Positions 7,050-8,953 of a stretch of DNA of 8,953 nt are shown piece after piece; the first letter of the stretch is position 1; each line of letters starts with the position of its first letter. A model generated the notes under the pieces. The model was not told the origin of the DNA, searched no databases, and was given only the letters and a program-made list of their open reading frames with translations. The DNA is from Competibacteraceae bacterium UBA2792 (lineage in GTDB: Bacteria > Pseudomonadota > Gammaproteobacteria > Competibacterales > Competibacteraceae), in contig DEHU01000139.1 of NCBI GenBank assembly GCA_002352125.1, positions 1 through 8,953 on the forward strand, written 5' to 3'. The position numbers and the translations under genes are program-made.

Positions 7050-7071
7050 TAAAAAAAGCTTAAAAAAAGCT
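7050..7071. repeat. Tandem 11-mer with phased A-tracts
   Basis: TAAAAAAAGCT occurs twice in direct succession (7050-7060 and 7061-7071), perfectly matched. The two A7 tracts start 11 bases apart, about one helical turn, which is the arrangement known to bend DNA. The repeat lies 12 bases upstream of a TACTAT that could be a plus-strand -10 box. Confidence 0.8.
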
Positions 7072-7156
7072 TAACGTAACGCTACTATCGTATTGTTAGG
7101 AGTTAGCTTTAAATTATTAGGTATTTTAAAGTCAATACTTTCAAATAATTACGATC

Positions 7157-7179
7157 AAAAAACCGGCCGGGATTCCGGT
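7157..7179 (-). terminator. Possible intrinsic terminator on the minus strand
   Basis: Read on the minus strand, ACCGG pairs with CCGGT across an 8-base G/C-rich loop and is followed by a run of T (A6 on plus at 7157-7162, the last A being part of the stem). The stem is short (5 bp), but the T-run is well placed. It is oriented to end transcripts coming from polA or from a small RNA between polA and this point. Confidence 0.4.
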
Positions 7180-7329
7180 AAAACGTTTGGTTGTACTTGC
7201 TTAACGGCATTCTATCCAGCCAATGGACGCATCCACAGGACACATCATATCTTTGAGTATTTCTGGTTCGAACAACCATGTGCTGAAGCCAAAACTGACA
7301 CTCTCGATCACCCGAGTGACATGATATCA

Positions 7330-7360
7330 GTTGAACCGGTCCACTTTGGACCGGTTCAAC
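7330..7360. repeat. Perfect palindrome, 13-bp arms, with competing hairpin
   Basis: GTTGAACCGGTCC (7330-7342) is inverted perfectly as GGACCGGTTCAAC (7348-7360) around ACTTT. A second inverted repeat overlaps it: CACTTTGGA (7342-7350) with TCCAAAGTG (7363-7371). The two stems share bases, so an RNA could form only one at a time. On the plus strand T6 (7379-7384) follows 7 bases after the second stem. It could be an attenuator-like switch, a protein-binding operator, or a terminator. Confidence 0.85.
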
Positions 7361-7501
7361 GATCCAAAGTGATAGAGATTTTTTCGCTCTTCGCAACCGT
7401 TCAAAAAGCTCGCCATCTCGATATCTGGCTGGTTCTTCGCGTTTGGAGCAATCTTTCTTAGAACCTCAGATCCGGTTGCTTGATCCTCTGCGCGAATACC
7501 C

Positions 7502-8953
7502 TCAATGCGCCTCATCCCAATTGGCGCCCACCCCGATACCCACCTCTAGCGGCACCCGTAATTCGGCCGCTGCGGCCATCGCAGCCCGGATATGTCTTCC
7601 CGCTTCCTCCACAGCGTCCCTAGCCACCTCGAATACCAATTCGTCGTGAACCTGCATCAACATCCGCGCTGGAAAACCGGATTCTAGCAACCAGCGATCC
7701 ACGGCCAGCATCGCCCGTTTGATAATATCGGCAGCGGTACCCTGCATCGGCGCGTTGATGGCAGCGCGCTCCGCCGCTTGCCGGAGCTGCGCATTTCGAG
7801 CGCGGATGTCGGACAGATACAAGCGGCGACCGAACACCGTTTCCACGTAGCCCCGTTCGGCGGCGCGGCGACGGGTATCCTCCATGTACGCCTTGACGCT
7901 GGGATAGCGGGCGAAATAGCGATCCACATACTCCTTCGCTGCGCCGCGTTCGATACCCAATTGCTGGGCCAGCCCGAACGCCGACATGCCGTAGATCAGC
8001 CCAAAATTGATGGCTTTGGCGCTGCGTCGCTGCTCGGCGCTGACCTCATCCATCGCCACGCCAAACACCTCGGCAGCGGTGGCGCGATGCACGTCGGCGC
8101 CGCCGGCGAAAGCCCGCAGCAACCCCTCGTCACCGGACAGGTGCGCCATGATTCGCAGTTCGATCTGCGAATAATCCGCCGCCAGCATCACCCAACCCGG
8201 TTCCGGCACGAACGCTTGGCGAATCCGCCGCCCTTCCGGGGTACGGATCGGGATGTTCTGCAAATTGGGATCGGAGGACGACAGCCGGCCGGTGCTGGCC
8301 ACGGCCTGATGATAGGAGGTATGGACCCGGCCGGTGCGAGGATGAATCTGTTCCGGCAACCGGTCAGCGTAGGTGGATTTCAGCTTGCTCAACGCGCGAT
8401 ATTCTAAAACGACCTTGGGAAGCGGATAGGTCAACGCCAGCTCTTGCAACACGTCCTCGGCGGTAGAGGATTGGCCGGTGGCGGTCTTCTTGCCTGCTGG
8501 CAGGCCCAGCCGTTCGAACAGGATCACTTGCAACTGCTTGGGCGATCCCAGGTTAAAACGCTCGCCGGCCAGTTCGTAAGCCTGCTGCTCTAATTCCCAA
8601 ATCCGTTTCGCCAATTCGTCGCTCTGCCGGCGCAAGTTGGCCGCATCGATCCGTACTCCGATCCGCTCCATCCGCGCCAGCACGTCGATCAGCGGAATTT
8701 CCAGCTCTTCGTACAAGCGCCGCAAATCCGGTTCCCGCTCCAGTCGCGGCCAAAGGCAGCGATGCAGGCGCAAGGTCACGTCGGCGTCTTCGGCAGCGTA
8801 AGGACCGGCCTGCTCCAGCGCCACCTGGTTGAAGGTCAATTGCTTGGCACCCTTCCCCGCCACGTCCTCGAAGCGAATGGTGCGCAGCTTCAAATGCCGC
8901 TCCGCCAGCGAGTCCATGTCGTGCCGGGCGGTGGAATCCAGCACGTAGGATTC
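7502..8953 (-). CDS. polA: DNA polymerase I, C-terminal part (5' end outside window)
   Basis: Pol I fills gaps and replaces RNA primers during replication and repair. The frame is open at the right edge (Glu-Ser-Tyr-Val...), so the gene continues beyond it. The visible 483 residues align without any gap to E. coli Pol I residues of about 446-928, ending at the same C-terminus (WDEAH against WDQAH). The end of the 3'-5' exonuclease domain is present, with YAAED giving Tyr497 and Asp501 in E. coli numbering. The complete polymerase domain follows. Motif A DYSQIELR has Asp705. Motif [15 protein letters not shown] has Arg754, Lys758, Phe762 and Tyr766. Motif C QVHDE has Asp882. The flap-exonuclease domain and the first exonuclease motifs lie outside the window. 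No frameshift is seen. The downstream region has a possible terminator at 7157-7179 but nothing immediately after the stop codon. Confidence 0.98.
   Translation of the reverse strand, partial: ESYVLDSTARHDMDSLAERHLKLRTIRFEDVAGKGAKQLTFNQVALEQAGPYAAEDADVTLRLHRCLWPRLEREPDLRRLYEELEIPLIDVLARMERIGVRIDAANLRRQSDELAKRIWELEQQAYELAGERFNLGSPKQLQVILFERLGLPAGKKTATGQSSTAEDVLQELALTYPLPKVVLEYRALSKLKSTYADRLPEQIHPRTGRVHTSYHQAVASTGRLSSSDPNLQNIPIRTPEGRRIRQAFVPEPGWVMLAADYSQIELRIMAHLSGDEGLLRAFAGGADVHRATAAEVFGVAMDEVSAEQRRSAKAINFGLIYGMSAFGLAQQLGIERGAAKEYVDRYFARYPSVKAYMEDTRRRAAERGYVETVFGRRLYLSDIRARNAQLRQAAERAAINAPMQGTAADIIKRAMLAVDRWLLESGFPARMLMQVHDELVFEVARDAVEEAGRHIRAAMAAAAELRVPLEVGIGVGANWDEAH

Larger units (their letters stand above)
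6863..7501. other. AT-rich gene-free region downstream of polA
   Basis: About 640 bases without a convincing protein gene. Composition falls to 34 G+C in the 120 bases 7021-7140, far below the neighbouring genes. Frames that cross it (plus 7093-7461 from a TTG; minus 7109-7396) match no family I recognise and contain the palindrome described below as coding sequence. The region holds a tandem A-tract repeat (7050-7071), a plus-strand TACTAT (7083-7088) that could serve as a -10 box, a minus-strand terminator-like element (7157-7179), and a perfect palindrome (7330-7360). It could contain small RNA genes. Confidence 0.5.

Noticed and set aside
7229..7237. DnaA-box-like GCATCCACA
   Set aside because: Two mismatches to TTATCCACA and no cluster of other boxes, so there is no support for an origin.
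7261..7290. tRNA-like T-arm motif GGTTCGAAC
   Set aside because: The flanking bases do not form a 5-bp T-stem around the 7-base loop, and no acceptor or anticodon arm could be placed.
7109..7396. 95-codon minus-strand frame in the AT-rich region
   Set aside because: It also runs across the palindrome and the terminator-like element and looks random in composition.
7093..7461. 122-codon plus-strand frame in the AT-rich region
   Set aside because: It starts at a TTG without a suitable ribosome-binding site, reads through the perfect palindrome, and matches no family I recognise.
7778..8407. 209-codon plus-strand frame
   Set aside because: It is antisense to the polymerase domain of polA, which aligns to E. 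coli without gaps.

Overview
The window looks like chromosomal DNA of a gammaproteobacterium. Its glutamate-cysteine ligase is the E. coli GshA type. The DNA polymerase I fragment aligns without a gap to E. coli Pol I residues of about 446-928. Genes are moderately GC-rich and closely packed on both strands. A crotonase next to a 3-hydroxybutyryl-CoA dehydrogenase is common in PHA-accumulating gammaproteobacteria such as Competibacteraceae, but the genus cannot be fixed from this sequence alone.

Layout from left to right. Positions 1-543 (+) hold the 3' two-thirds or so of a class I glutamine amidotransferase gene cut by the window edge. It converges on a small zinc-ribbon protein gene at 551-829 (-). 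Positions 830-1123 carry no secure gene, only a short hydrophobic reading frame and an inverted repeat. gshA (about 1124-2752, -) and an M17 metalloaminopeptidase gene (about 2772-4196, +) are divergent, with almost no space between their first ATG codons. A stem-loop at 4203-4223 separates the aminopeptidase gene from two minus-strand acyl-CoA genes: enoyl-CoA hydratase (5273-6049), then 3-hydroxybutyryl-CoA dehydrogenase (4236-5132). Positions 6050-6469 show no gene. A small predicted exported or membrane-anchored protein of unknown function lies at 6470-6862 (-). Positions 6863-7501 are non-coding as far as can be seen and in part strongly AT-rich (34 G+C in the 120 bases 7021-7140). polA runs from 7502 to the right edge (-) and lacks its 5' part.

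How the genes work together. The hydratase and dehydrogenase catalyse consecutive reversible steps: crotonyl-CoA to (S)-3-hydroxybutyryl-CoA to acetoacetyl-CoA. GshA makes gamma-glutamylcysteine for glutathione. M17 peptidases in E. coli can hydrolyse Cys-Gly, a glutathione breakdown product, so the divergent pair may be linked, although this is inference. polA and the amidotransferase appear unrelated to their neighbours.

No complete novel system is evident. The least explained stretch is the region downstream of polA. It holds a perfect 13-bp-arm palindrome with a competing hairpin and a T-run, a tandem 11-mer with phased A-tracts, and a minus-strand terminator-like element. Together these suggest one or two unrecognised small RNAs or a regulatory site.
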